The notes under the pieces are model-generated. The model saw only the letters and a program-made list of their open reading frames with translations. It had not been told where the DNA came from and did not search any database. The position numbers were made by a program, and so were the translations under genes. Shown piece after piece: positions 54,504 to 64,000 of a stretch of DNA of 64,000 nt (its first letter is position 1; the number at the start of each line of letters is the position of its first letter). Source of the DNA: Dipteronia dyeriana (Eukaryota; Streptophyta; Magnoliopsida; Sapindales; Sapindaceae). The DNA is taken from positions 110,301,476-110,365,475 of the forward strand of contig CM065298.1 of NCBI GenBank assembly GCA_032871835.1. Direction: 5' to 3'.

Positions 54504-54902
54504 TTATAACAGAACAACTTTGCTCAAAGTTTTTCTGTTAGCATACCACTCAAAGAAATGGATGCTTCGGTTCAGGTTATTAATGTTTTCTATCCATCTT
54601 TTACGAAATTGGTCCCTTTTATGTTTGGAGTAATTTTTCTCATATTTCTCTCTTAAGGGTTGATTATAGGAGGAATAGTAATCAATAATTAAGAAGTTAA
54701 GATTAATACTGGATTCTTTGTCAATAACATTAATGAAACGGACCGGTGGTTCTGGATCAATAATTTCAGTCAGGACTTGTGAAGGATTAGTGGAGGTTTG
54801 TCCTTGGTCATAAGTGTGAATAGGTTGGGCTACTTGTTCTGGGGTTTTTGGACATGGGTCACATGTGTTGGTGTTTCTGTTTTGGGCCTGGGCCTTCTTC
54901 AT
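54504..54902 (-). pseudogene. Pararetrovirus copy B: linker after movement protein
   Basis: It continues the movement-protein region in another frame (stop at 54899 upstream, frame change near 54900). It contains FINVIDKESSINLNFLIIDY and RKRWIENINNLNRSIHFFEW, a hydrophobic/aromatic block seen between movement and coat domains in this virus group. Function unknown. Ends in a stop at 54504. Confidence 0.65.
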
Positions 54903-55975
54903 CTGGGGACCAGGTTTACAATGGGTTCGCTAGAGTCCTCTTCTGGGTCATAATTGGCAGTTGGGCTGGGAGTTGTTGTGTTGGACCTGAGATTGGTTAT
55001 TTGTTTGATTTGTCTAGGTGCTAGACTGGGTATTTGTCTTGCAATGTTATGTCTAGACAGGCTTGACAGGGAGTTTCTTGCTGATTTGAAGTCATTTAGT
55101 GATGTGGAATGGTCACTGTTATCATTTTTAAGTGATAGGCCTCTTCTGAAGGATATTCTAAGGGTTCCATCTTCCTCAGTAACACAGTCATGGAGGTTTC
55201 TCATGGATGGTCTGTATGTTGGTTGGTCAACTTGTTCTTTGACCCAATCATCTGGAAACTTAATGTTTTCCCATCTAACTGGAACAGGTACAAGGACGTT
55301 GACTGATGGGGATGCATTAAAGCATATGGTCTGGCCAGCTGGTACGGAGGGGGGTATGTAGCTGGGGATAAGTCTAGAGGTCAAGACTCTGTAATGAACT
55401 CTGTAGACAAGTTTATAAGGGCTAGATTTTTCCAAGAATTGATAGTTATAAGTTTGGATGTCAATGACTAAACATTTTTCTTTGTGCTCATCTGTGTTTA
55501 AGGCTATAGTAAAATTTGGATAACATTGAAAGTATATAGGGCCATAAGTTAAAGATGTTTCTGCCATTCCTAAAATTGATTCCTTATAGTTGGTAATTCT
55601 TTTGTCTCTTAAAACAATTTGTAAAGAATTGTTTAGTCCAACTTTTGAAAGAGGTTTAATTCCTACCTGGACACTTCCAATGTGTAGGTCATTAAAACCT
55701 ATTTTGTTATAGTGAGTCAAACTGTTTTTATTTAAAAGATTTATCGAAAAAGTATTATCTTGGAATTTCACATTTATTTCTTTGGTCTTTTGACCCAAAA
55801 GGGTCCTAAAATCAAGAAGTTTTTTCTTATAGATACTGCTTTGTTGAATGTTGGGCAATTGCCAGTTGATTAAATCTTTGTCATCACAGTTAGTCTCATA
55901 ATTAGCTACAGATTTTCCAGTGTAACTATTCATATCATCGGGCTCAATCCCAGGTCTAGAACTACTCGCAGACAT
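54899..55975 (-). pseudogene. Pararetrovirus copy B: movement protein domain, frame open
   Basis: The likely start is the Met at 55975 (MSASSSRPG), because the longer in-frame start at 56017 adds only a hydrophobic tail, and 55975 is conserved in copy A (63960). Core 30K-family segments: FNDLHIGSVQVGIKPLSKVG, ILGMAETSLTYGPIYFQCYP, LVYRVHYRVLT and PSYIPPSVPAGQTICFNASP. The Ser/Arg-rich C-terminus (RGLSLKNDNSDHSTSLNDF) probably leads on into the next domain. No internal stop for about 358 codons, unlike copy A. Classed as pseudogene because the rest of copy B is missing. Confidence 0.85.
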
Positions 55976-56135
55976 GGTAAAGAAAATAAATAGTAAAAAT
56001 CCTAGGTTTTGACTCACAGCCTGGTCAAACGGGCCAACAGCCTATAGCTCTTCTAGCAGACGGCAAACTCCCTATAGACCTACTGACTTTTGCACCTTGT
56101 AATAGTCACTATTCTCTTCTTCAACAAGCCTTAAG

Positions 56136-56147
56136 GCTTTGATACCA
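56136..56147 (-). other. Pararetrovirus primer-binding site (initiator tRNA-Met)
   Basis: Minus strand reads TGGTATCAAAGC, one change from the consensus TGGTATCAGAGC. It marks position 1 of the circular genome by convention and lies about 160 bases before the movement-protein start. Confidence 0.8.
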
Positions 56148-56610
56148 AAACGGAGCAGGATAATATAAAATAGGAAACAGAGAACAATATATAGTAATTC
56201 TAAGAACATAACAAAAATAACAAAAATTTAAACTCTACCGGCAGCAATCCGGTTATGAGTCGCATCTCAAATAAATTTAAATAGAAATAACTGGTCAGTA
56301 CGTGGCGTTGTTCTACCCGAGTCTACCCTTTTCAGTATAATACAACTGATTCAGACGGGTAAATCATATACTAGATCAGAACAGTATAATAGATCATAAA
56401 AATAGAGATAAGGTAATAGTTTCTTACAGTACTTAAACAGATAAGTCTGACAGCAAAGTTGATCTACAGAAATAAGTTTCACACTTTTATTTATGTAGTT
56501 TAGAAATTTACAGTGATAGAAGAAGAAGAGGGGATAGTGATGCAATGCAGAGCAATCAGAGAAAATTCAAACTCAAAAACTGAACCTGCTTAATTCTAAT
56601 AATTTAAACA

Positions 56611-56618
56611 ATATATAG
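56611..56618 (-). promoter_or_regulatory. Candidate pregenomic RNA TATA box
   Basis: CTATATAT on minus, about 125 bases before an AATAAA (56492-56487). Promoter followed closely by a polyadenylation word is typical of terminally redundant pararetroviral RNAs. Confidence 0.5.
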
Positions 56619-56825
56619 AGCTAGAAGTAACCTTGGTTAAGAAACCGTAGTTACTTTAATACAAACTATAGTTGCTTTTCTTTGAATTATTAAAGTTGTC
56701 TGGCCTTCTGTGGCCGTCAGTCCCTTTTATTTTGTCGGTTGATGCCTTTTTGGATAAGATTCTTATCTTATCCTGCCTATCCATGCCCTTATCTTGTCTG
56801 CCAACTTATCTGTTGTCATGAACCA

Positions 56826-58176
56826 TCATGGGTCGTGTCCAAAAAAGGTTGATGGGTCCTCGCTGTCAAATGCATAATTGTCTGGGTCATCTTCTTTGCT
56901 TTTGTCTTCTCCTTGGTCAGAGCCAGCTTGAGAAATACTGGTCATTGTGTTCTTCATTTCTTCTGCTATTCTTATGAGTTCGTCTGGGGTGCTGGCTGCA
57001 GCAATCCTGGCCTGATTTTGGAATTTGGCCATCAAGAAGCTAGACTGGTCTGAAACCTTGTTGCAAAGTGTAGGATTGTCAGAAAGCCAACTGGAAATTC
57101 TATCTTTTCCATGATTAGCCAAATTCATACCGCTCCACCATTTTATTTTTACTTGTGTACTGAAATAAGGGACATTCACGTTGCCTATCAGTATGTCTTG
57201 AATGGAGTACTCAAGCATGAGTATCCATGTTAGGTTGAAGTGGACAAAAAAAAGAAATAGGTCTAGGAAAAATTCCCATCCATCTGGTCGGTCAACATTT
57301 GTCCCACCATTCTAATAACCAAATAGGTAGATCAAGATGGAAATTTTTATCGAAGTAGATGAACCAAGAAAGGGAATTTTCTGGGTTTTGTCCATAAAGG
57401 AATTTTATCCAAGTATCGATATAATCCCAGTAGGAAAAGTCGGATATATGAAAAATTCTGCTAAAATTTCATTTTGAATTGGGGTCACCACCTCATTGTT
57501 CCAAAGTAATAATTTTACAAACCTTGATTTTTCTGAAAATCAATTTTTCTTTGTTTATTTTGTCAAAAACATCAGAAATAAAAATTAAATCTGTATCTAC
57601 GAGAATAAACTCATAGAATATATGTCTCTTTGATAAGTCTTCAGGAATTCTTCCAAATAACGGGTTGATAAGATCATCAGCCAGTTTTTTGGGTTCCTTA
57701 AAATAATGGTCATGCAAAAAATGTTGTTCTAATGCAAAGAATCTGTCGAAGAAGGGTGGTTTATTTATGTATGAATAAGTGGGTTCGTTGATTTTTTGAA
57801 GGGCCGATGACGAGGCCTGGGCTAAAATCTTGTCTTGCTTATTCGAATGTGAGCTTATCTTTGAAGAGACAATTGTCTTAAAAGGGCTGCTGTCAATGGC
57901 TAGTGGTGAGAATGTATTTTTCATATGTACTGGGCTTTGGCTTGGGCTCCTACTTGATGAAGGCCCAGTAGGGGGTAACTGAGGAAATTGTATGGGTAAT
58001 GTCTGGGGTGATTTGGGCTGAGTAATGAGTGAAATTGCGTACTTGTCTTTATGACTTCCTAAAGGGGAAGTATGATAAGTCGATGATAAGTCTGAGCTCT
58101 TGTCTGATAAGTCTGGTCTAGCTGAGCCTCTGCCATTAGGGCTTCGGCCACCACGACCCCTATTTGTACTGGTCAT
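56826..58176 (-). pseudogene. Pararetrovirus downstream ORF (unknown function), broken
   Basis: The start MTSTNRGRGGRSPNG at 58176 overlaps the RNase H stop as ATGA. Residues 1-227 are Ser/Pro/Arg-rich, then FFALEQHFLHDHYFKEPKKL and FGRIPEDLSKRH. A TGA at 57493-57495 ends the frame, and homologous coding appears to go on in shifted frames to 56826, where a clean 130-codon end reads VKIKWWSGMNLANHGKDRIS and finishes in an acidic tail. This ORF lies where caulimoviruses have a transactivator and florendoviruses an uncharacterised ORF2. I see no domain that decides between them. Confidence 0.65.
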
Positions 58177-59415
58177 TTTTCTCCATGTAAAAATTCTCTG
58201 GTCAGAAAATCGGGGAGACTATTTTCTGATCCCTTTATATATTCAATGTCAAAATCGAAAACAGATAAAAGGGCTTGCCATCTAGCAAAGATTTGTTTAG
58301 AGGCAAGATTTTTAACATCTTTTTTCAAAATATATTTTGCCGATTGGCAATCCACTCTCAAAACAAATTTTTGATTGATCAAAGCATCCTGTAACTTCTG
58401 GATTGTCAGAACAATAGTTAAAATCTCTTTTTTGACAGTTGAGTATTTTAATTGGGTATCGTTCGAAGATCCTGAAACATATCTAACCAAACAATCCTTG
58501 TTATCAATGGTCTGTTTCAAAACCCCACCGAATCCTTTGTCAGAAGCATCTGTTTCAACCGTTTTTGGAGCGGTGGGATGACAAATTGTCAGGCAAGGAA
58601 GTTTTTTAACATATTTTTTCACATGCTGGACAACTTTAGTATGTTCTTCAGTCCATGGAAGAGGATTGGTCTTAAGTCTTTGGAAAAGTGGTTTACAAAT
58701 AATACTAAGTTGTTTGTAAAAATTTGAAATATAATTTAGACATCCTAAAAATCTTTGTAACTGTTTCTTGTCTTTTATTTCGTCAGGAAATTTGTCAGCA
58801 AAATCTAAGCTTCTTTGTATGGGAACAATTGTTCCTCTTTTTATGTTATGACCCAAAAACCTGATATTGGTTTGAAAGAGGGTAATTTTTGGGGCCGAAA
58901 CTACTAATCCCTGGTGTTTGATGGTTTTGAAGAATATTTCTAAATGTTTCCAGTGAGGGTCAATATTTTTCTAAAATATTAAAACATCATCTATATAAAC
59001 AATGGAAAATTCAGTGAAGGAATTAAAGATATTGTTCATAATGCATTGAAATTCACTTGGAAACATTCCATTCATATTGCCCAAAAGGAACTGTGAAGGC
59101 TGTCTTATACCGGTCCTGTTCCGTAATTTGGATCTGTCGAAAACCTGATTTTATGTCAAATTTTGAAAATATTATTGAATCATAAAGTATTTTTAGTAGA
59201 TCGGATTTATTAGGTAAGGGATACCTAATCCACTGTAAAGCCTCATTTAAGGATTTATAGTTAATAATTAGTCTGGGAACTCCTCTTTCTATTTCTGTAT
59301 TTTTCTGGACATAGAAAGCAGGGCAGCTCCATAGGGATTTAGAAGGTCTGATGAGGTTTTTGTCAAGTAAGTCTTGAATTTCTTTTTTACAATATTCTAT
59401 AAGGCTGACAGTCAT
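58173..59415 (-). pseudogene. Pararetrovirus reverse transcriptase and RNase H, broken
   Basis: RT fingers/palm: LIRPSKSLWSCPAFYVQK, VPRLIINYKSLNEALQ and FSKFDIKSGFRQIQI (first catalytic Asp). The frame breaks near 59053 within a short deleted or shifted stretch. The catalytic YIDD is intact at 58986-58997. A TAG follows at 58971-58973, after which the same frame runs on to the end. RNase H shows all four acidic contexts: ETDASDKGFGG, STVKKEIL, RVDCQSAKY, LPDFLTREF. The stop at 58173-58175 overlaps the next ATG. These enzymes make DNA from pregenomic RNA primed by tRNA-Met. Two visible breaks make this copy inactive. Confidence 0.9.
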
Positions 59416-59829
59416 CTGGATGGGTCTGACTTTAGTTAGGATTCCTTTTTCGTGAAAATCTTTGGTAAAAGGAAGGGTAACAATGTGTTTTTTTCTATCC
59501 CATAATGCATTTGGAATGGTCTAGCAAACTTATTTTTCTAACTTCTCTTTAAATTCTTTTATTTTCCTTTGGAAAAGGGGATCTTCTAATTTGTTTTCTT
59601 GCCTTTGGGAAACTAGGTCATCTTTTAAAAAGTTCAGTTGGTTTTGTTTCCTGGTAAGAGTGGCAATACAATTATCTATAGGCTCCGGATTTTCCTAGCA
59701 AATATTATTATTATTTAAAACATTTAAGTCTATGACTAAAACCGGAAAAATAAAAGGAAATAGAATTTCTTTTCCTAGATACTTAGTGACAATTCCTTCT
59801 GAAATAACTTTGAAGGGTGAGATCAGATA

Positions 59830-60507
59830 TTAAAAGGGTAACCATAATATTATATTCTGAGAAAGAGTTTTGACTACAATAAAGACATTGTTATAACAAA
59901 CTCCATTGTTGCAAACTTTGGTATTAGTGAGTTTGTATTTGATATCAAGTTTTATTTTATTAGCGCCATAAAGAGTCTTTGTAGTCGCATCTAAATATTT
60001 AGTGGGAACCAGGGATTCAACAATACAATTTAGATCTGCTCCAGTATCAACGAGGGCAATAGCCCTGATATTATAACTAGAAGCAATTCTGACATCAGTT
60101 TCAATAAACCATTTTTGGATTCTTATTTCATGGATGGCATTAATCTGTTGATTGTCTTGGTTATCCTGCTCTTTTTCTTGTTCTTTGTCAGATTCATCAG
60201 AACTATTGAAACTCGTTTGTAGATTCTTTTTTACTTGTAATTCTTGGATCTTAGCTTTTAAAATTCTTATTTCTCCTTTAATGTCAGTGATTTCTTTTTG
60301 TAAATCAGAAATGGTCACTTTTCTGGATTTGGCTTGAAATTTTCCTAAAACATTTTGTTCAAAATCGGGGTTTTCAAAAGGGGCATTTTTAAAAGGTTTT
60401 GGTTCATTCAATGTATTGTTGGTAGATGTCGATTCACTAGTAATTTTTTGTTGTAATTGTCTAATATATTGAGCTTTTTGGATGGGATCCTCAATACTGT
60501 CAATCAT
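59830..60507 (-). pseudogene. Pararetrovirus aspartic protease region
   Basis: A 225-codon frame. Residues 60-100 form a coiled coil (ITDIKGEIRILKAKIQELQV), then an acidic stretch, then the retropepsin-type active site IALVDTGADLNCI at about residues 150-161 (DTGA), followed by IILWLPF. The frame ends at 59830. Upstream (to 60540) and downstream (to 59416) sequence is coding-like but shifted. The protease would cut the viral polyprotein. Confidence 0.8.
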
Positions 60508-60536
60508 GCTAATTATTAAGGAATAATCTTGTCTGT

Positions 60537-61704
60537 TCAGAACATTAATTTGTTTGCAAAAGCAAGGTTGGATTTCTGGTTCAGAAGATTCAGAGGAAGT
60601 GTCAGATTCAGATTCAGTAGATGACTCGTTAATGATAAGAACTCCATTGACGGAAGTTGAGGATGAGGAAGTGTCAACTTCTGTGTATAAGGCTTGTAAT
60701 ATTTTCTCTTTAGTTTGGTCAACCTAGAATATATTTTCTCTTTAGTTTGGTCATCTAATTCTAGGTTGTTAATTTTTTTGTTTTTGGTCTGGGCATTTGT
60801 TGGCAAAATGCCCTTCCTTGCCACATTTAAAACATCTGTTTGATTTTTTATAAGATTTTTGTTTCTTGTAATAATTCTTTTCATGAAAGGAAGGCTTTTT
60901 GGGAGACCAGATTGTGTCTCCCCTTTTATTGGCTCTATGGTTTTTATTACTCCTGTAGGGATAATTTTTTACGATTTTGGGATAAGATCTTTTGTGTTTC
61001 TTTCTAGGGGAAGATAACTTATCAAACCCAAATTGTTCACACCAAGAGCCTAGTTCTTTCCTGATTGTTAGTTTTTGTTGTTTAAGTTGGCTTTTTAGTC
61101 TGAGATCATTACAAAGTTGTAAGGCAACAGTGTTTATGGCCACAATTATTTCACCATAAGTCCAGGTATTTAAATTGATTTGAGACCAGTCAGACCATCC
61201 CATCTGTCTAACCATCTCATCTATGACTTTGTTATAAAATAGTTTTGGAAGACCTAAAATGAATTTTTCTTTCCAGTAGGAATTTCCATTGTCAGGTCTT
61301 TGGAAAACCCTGGTCAGGAAAATATCTTTGTACCATTTAAAATCGTTAAGTTTCTTGCATTTGAGGTTTTAGATCTTTGAAAATTCTTTTCCTTGGTTAA
61401 TGTTGGGATTTCCTACAAAATGAATTAATATGGTATAACATAAGACATCTATGCCATCTGGTTCAGAAATGGTAGTGGTCGTTTGGGTCTGTGTAGAGGT
61501 TGATTCTAAAGTAGATGGGTCTTGGACAGGTGTAGTAGTGGTTATGATTTTGGTGTGTCCTATGATAGGTCTCTTAGCCAGTGCACTAAGGGTGTGTGTC
61601 CACCAACCAAATAGTTGGCCTTCGAAACCAGTTGTTAAAGAAGTAACAGCATCAGAATGGGCCATGTTTTGTTTTTTAATGTAAATATAACCAATAGTAT
61701 GCAT
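60537..61704 (-). pseudogene. Pararetrovirus copy A: coat-protein region with zinc knuckle, broken
   Basis: 61704-61369 repeats the copy B segment with SDAVTSLTTGFEGQL. 61215-60769 has the nucleic-acid-binding part, ending in a basic run and a CX2CX4HX4C knuckle, CFKCGKEGHFANKC, the hallmark of caulimovirid coat proteins. 60884-60537 overlaps in another frame and is rich in Ser/Leu. A ~35-bp duplicated segment near 60700-60755 (TTTTCTCTTTAGTTTGGTCA occurs twice) adds a shift. The knuckle is intact but the reading frame around it is not. Confidence 0.8.
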
Positions 61705-62454
61705 TTATCTTAAGACCGTAATGATCTGGTATTCCAATAGTCCGTCAATATTGAATTAATAGCAAGCATTATCAGTGTAAGCCATGTTTGGGACTGTTTC
61801 TTCGTATTGTAAGTCAAGAGGAGTAGGTTTTGGGTAATAAGGTTTAGTGTTATGGTAATATTTAGTTTTGTTATAACTGTCCGTTGTTTTGTCATTAGTA
61901 CTAATCCTTTGAATAAGATTTTGGAAGTCAAAGACTTCATCTTCATCAGAGGATTTTTGTATGGTTTTGTCAATTGTCTGAATATTAGGAATATGAATAC
62001 CAGGTATTCTCCCTAATCTTTCTTCTAGGACTCTAAGGAGTTCTGTTTCATCAACAATGTTATCGAAACATTTTTCAATTCCCTTGTGGTCAGGAAACAT
62101 CATAGGTTCAGAGTTAATCTTTTCTTTTCCCTTAGAAGAGTGGGTTGTGGTTTCGTAAGGGACAAAGACTTGTGGAGGTATGGCTTCTTTGGTGGGTGAT
62201 TCACTGGTCTGGGCCAGGTTTAGTTTATTTTTTTCTAGTGGTTCTCCAATAGAGTGGAGGAAGAAATTAGTATAGTTGCCTTGCCTCATAACGATACCGA
62301 TTTGGTGTGAAGAGGCAGGTACAGTTTGAGACATCGGTTCATCAAAAAGGATAAAATGTGTACATTTTGTCGTGTTTGATGCTGTAGGATTATCATCGTT
62401 GGGCATATTAATTTCAAATTCTCTTGGAGGGGGGGTGTAATTGTCTTTCTTCAC
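61705..62454 (-). pseudogene. Pararetrovirus copy A: N-terminal coat/linker region
   Basis: It equals copy B 54421-53725 with scattered changes. It begins MKKDNYTPPPREFEINMPND at 62454, includes SSDEDEVFDFQNLIQR, and stops at 61756, where copy B stays open, so this is a copy-specific nonsense change. Confidence 0.75.
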
Positions 62455-62641
62455 CTATTTTAGTTTTGTATGTCCTAAAGTTTTGTCGATTTATAACATA
62501 ACAGCTTTGCTCAAAGTTTTTTCTATTAGCATACCACTCAAAGAAAGGGATGCTTTGGTTCAGGTTATTAATGTTTTCTATCCATCTTTTACGAAATTGG
62601 TCTCTTTTATGTTTGGAGTAATTTTTCTCATATTTCTCTCT

Positions 62642-63960
62642 TTAGGGTTGATTATGGGAGGAATAGTAATCAATAATTAAGAAGTTAAGATTAATACGGG
62701 ATTCTTTGTCAATAACATTAATGAAACAGACAGGTGGTTTTGGATCAATAATTTCAGTCAGGACTTGTGAAGGATTAGGTGAGGTTTTTCTTTGGTCATA
62801 GGTGTGAATAGGTTGGGCTACTTGTTCTGGGTTTTGGGACATGGGTCACATGTGTTGGTGTTTCTGTTTTAGGCCTAGGCCTTCTTCTTCTGGGGGCCAA
62901 GTTTACAATGGGTTCGCTAGAGTCCTTTTCTGGGTCATAATTGGCAGCTGGGCTGGGAGTTGTTGTGTTGGGCCTGAGATTGGTTATTTGTCTGATTTGT
63001 CTAGGTGCTAGACTGGGTATTTGACTAGCAATGTTTTGTCTAAACTGGTTTGACAGGGAGTGTCTGGCTGATTGAAAGTCATTTAGTGACCTGGAATGGT
63101 CACTGCTATTATCTTTAAGAGATAGGCCTCTTCTGAAAGATATTCTAAGGGTTCCATCTTCTTTTATAACACAGTCTTGAATGTTTCTCATAGATGGTCT
63201 GTATGTTGGTTGGTCAATTTGTTCTTTGACCCAATCATCTGGAAACTTAATGTTTTCCCATCTGACTGGAACAGGTACAAGGACGTTGACTGAGGGGGAT
63301 GCATTAAAGCATATGGTCTGGCCAGCTGGTACGGAGGGGGGTATGTAGCTGGGGATAAGTCCAGAGGTCAAGACTCTGTAATGAACTCTGTAGACAAGTT
63401 TATAAGGGCTAGATTTTTCCAAGAATTTATAGTTATAAGTTTGGATGTCAATGACTAAGCATTTTTCTTTGTGCTCATCTGTGTTTTAGGCTATAGTAAA
63501 ATTTGGATAACATAGAAAGTATATAAGGCCATAAGTTAAAGATCTATCTGCCATTCCCAAAATTGATTCCTTATAGTTGGTAATTCTTGTCTCTTAAAAC
63601 AATTAGAAAAATATTGTTTAGTCCAACTTTTGAAAGAGGTTTAATTCCTACCTGGACACTTCCAATGTGTAGGTCATTAAAACCTATTTTGTTGTAGTGA
63701 GTCAAACTGTTTTTATTTAAAAGATTTGTCGAAAAAGTATTATCTTGGAATTTCACATTTATTTCTTTGGTCTTTTGACCCAAAAAGGCCCTAAAATCAA
63801 AAAGTTTTTTCTTATAGATACTACTTTGTTGAATGTTGGGCAATTGCCAGTTGATTAAATCTTTGTCATCCCAGTTAGTCTCATAATTAGCTACAGATTA
63901 TCCAGTGCAACTATTCATATCATCGGGCTCAATCCCATGTCTAGAACTACTCGAAGACAT
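62642..63960 (-). pseudogene. Pararetrovirus copy A: movement protein and linker, broken
   Basis: Start Met equivalent at 63958-63960. A TAA at 63898-63900 stops it about 20 codons in, at a codon that is sense in copy B. Further lesions are a small frameshift near 63590 and a stop near 63487. The open parts, 63843-63571 and 63422-62796, carry the same 30K-family blocks as copy B. The linker piece is 62842-62642. The protein would move virus between cells through plasmodesmata. This copy cannot make it. Confidence 0.85.
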
Positions 63961-64000
63961 GGTAAAGAAAATAAATAGTAAATATCCTTGGTTTTGACTC
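63961..64000 (-). other. Start of a further pararetrovirus leader at the window edge
   Basis: The last 40 bases match 55976-56015, just upstream of the copy B movement-protein ATG. The array therefore continues past the window into at least the leader of another unit. Confidence 0.7.

Larger units (their letters stand above)
55976..56825 (-). promoter_or_regulatory. Pararetrovirus intergenic region between the tandem units
   Basis: On minus: TGACG-containing stretch (GACTGACGGCC near 56725), TATA box CTATATAT (56611-56618), AATAAA (56487-56492), primer-binding site (56136-56147), then movement-protein ATG (55975). This is the order expected for a pararetroviral pregenomic-RNA promoter and its ~600-nt leader. 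Individual promoter words are short and only suggestive. Confidence 0.65.
53449..64000 (-). mobile_element. Endogenous pararetrovirus (Caulimoviridae), head-to-tail tandem
   Basis: Unit length 7985 bp, measured between equivalent movement-protein start codons (63960 and 55975). Gene order on minus within a unit: movement protein, unknown/coat region with zinc knuckle, aspartic protease, reverse transcriptase, RNase H, a separate downstream ORF, non-coding region with primer-binding site. A 30K-type movement protein plus RT/RNase H with no integrase and no LTRs identifies Caulimoviridae. A long fused first ORF plus a second ORF of unknown function resembles Florendovirus or Petuvirus; the genus is not settled. 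The 53449-55975 segment repeats 61435-63960 at high identity. The first unit has stops and frameshifts in nearly every domain, so neither copy encodes a complete virus. Confidence 0.92.

Overview
This is plant nuclear DNA, almost certainly from a eudicot and from a repeat-rich, gene-poor region. The evidence is spliced exons of a plant organellar DNA polymerase, a piece of chloroplast rps16 with its group II intron, plant-type LTR retrotransposons, a plant L1 LINE, Mutator-like elements (MULEs) of the Ulp1-carrying (Kaonashi/KI-MULE) kind, and a Caulimoviridae-type endogenous pararetrovirus. I see no gene that is clearly intact and host-functional. I cannot name the species.

Layout. 1-2886: the end of a KI-MULE (E1) on the minus strand with a broken DUF1985 gene. 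3281-3462: one exon-like fragment of a TORTIFOLIA1/SPIRAL2-like gene. 3966-12210 (minus): a multi-exon pseudogene of the organellar DNA polymerase I family. One of its exons is split by a solo LTR (4913-8491), and that LTR is split by a non-autonomous MULE (E3, 6621-8284). 12345-15950: a truncated Copia element. 16690-17781 and 27138-27745: the two halves of a nuclear plastid DNA insertion (rps16 exon 1 and intron), separated by a 9.36-kb LTR element (17782-27137). That element encodes only Gag and protease, plus an extra coiled-coil/zinc-knuckle segment where pol should be. 27746-30390: a tandem repeat of about 171-180 bp, interrupted by a solo LTR (28055-29243).

30541-45819: a KI-MULE (E2) with a DUF1985/Ulp1-type gene and a convergent MuDR-type transposase gene, both decayed. 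A 6.7-kb L1 LINE (38991-45719) sits inside its right terminal inverted repeat and carries a 12-bp target duplication. 46006-46433: a hAT-like foldback element. 46975-48720: a decayed transposon coiled-coil gene. 49198-50900: LTR-like sequence. 51491-52811: a small MULE with a perfect 9-bp target duplication. 52820-53448: an (AT)-rich tract. 53449-64000: a head-to-tail tandem of an endogenous pararetrovirus on the minus strand with a unit length of 7985 bp. One unit is whole but mutated. The second is cut off at the AT-rich tract, and the array appears to run past the window end.

How the parts relate. The elements form readable nests that give an order of events: polymerase pseudogene, then solo LTR, then MULE E3; plastid insertion, then Gag-only LTR element; KI-MULE E2, then LINE. 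The three KI-MULE-family elements share ends and carry dense arrays of a TCGAG/CTCGA core spaced about 20-21 bp apart, lying between each terminus and the inward-facing genes. This spacing is close to two turns of B-DNA. It is the most unusual pattern I found and could be a transposase-binding or silencing platform.
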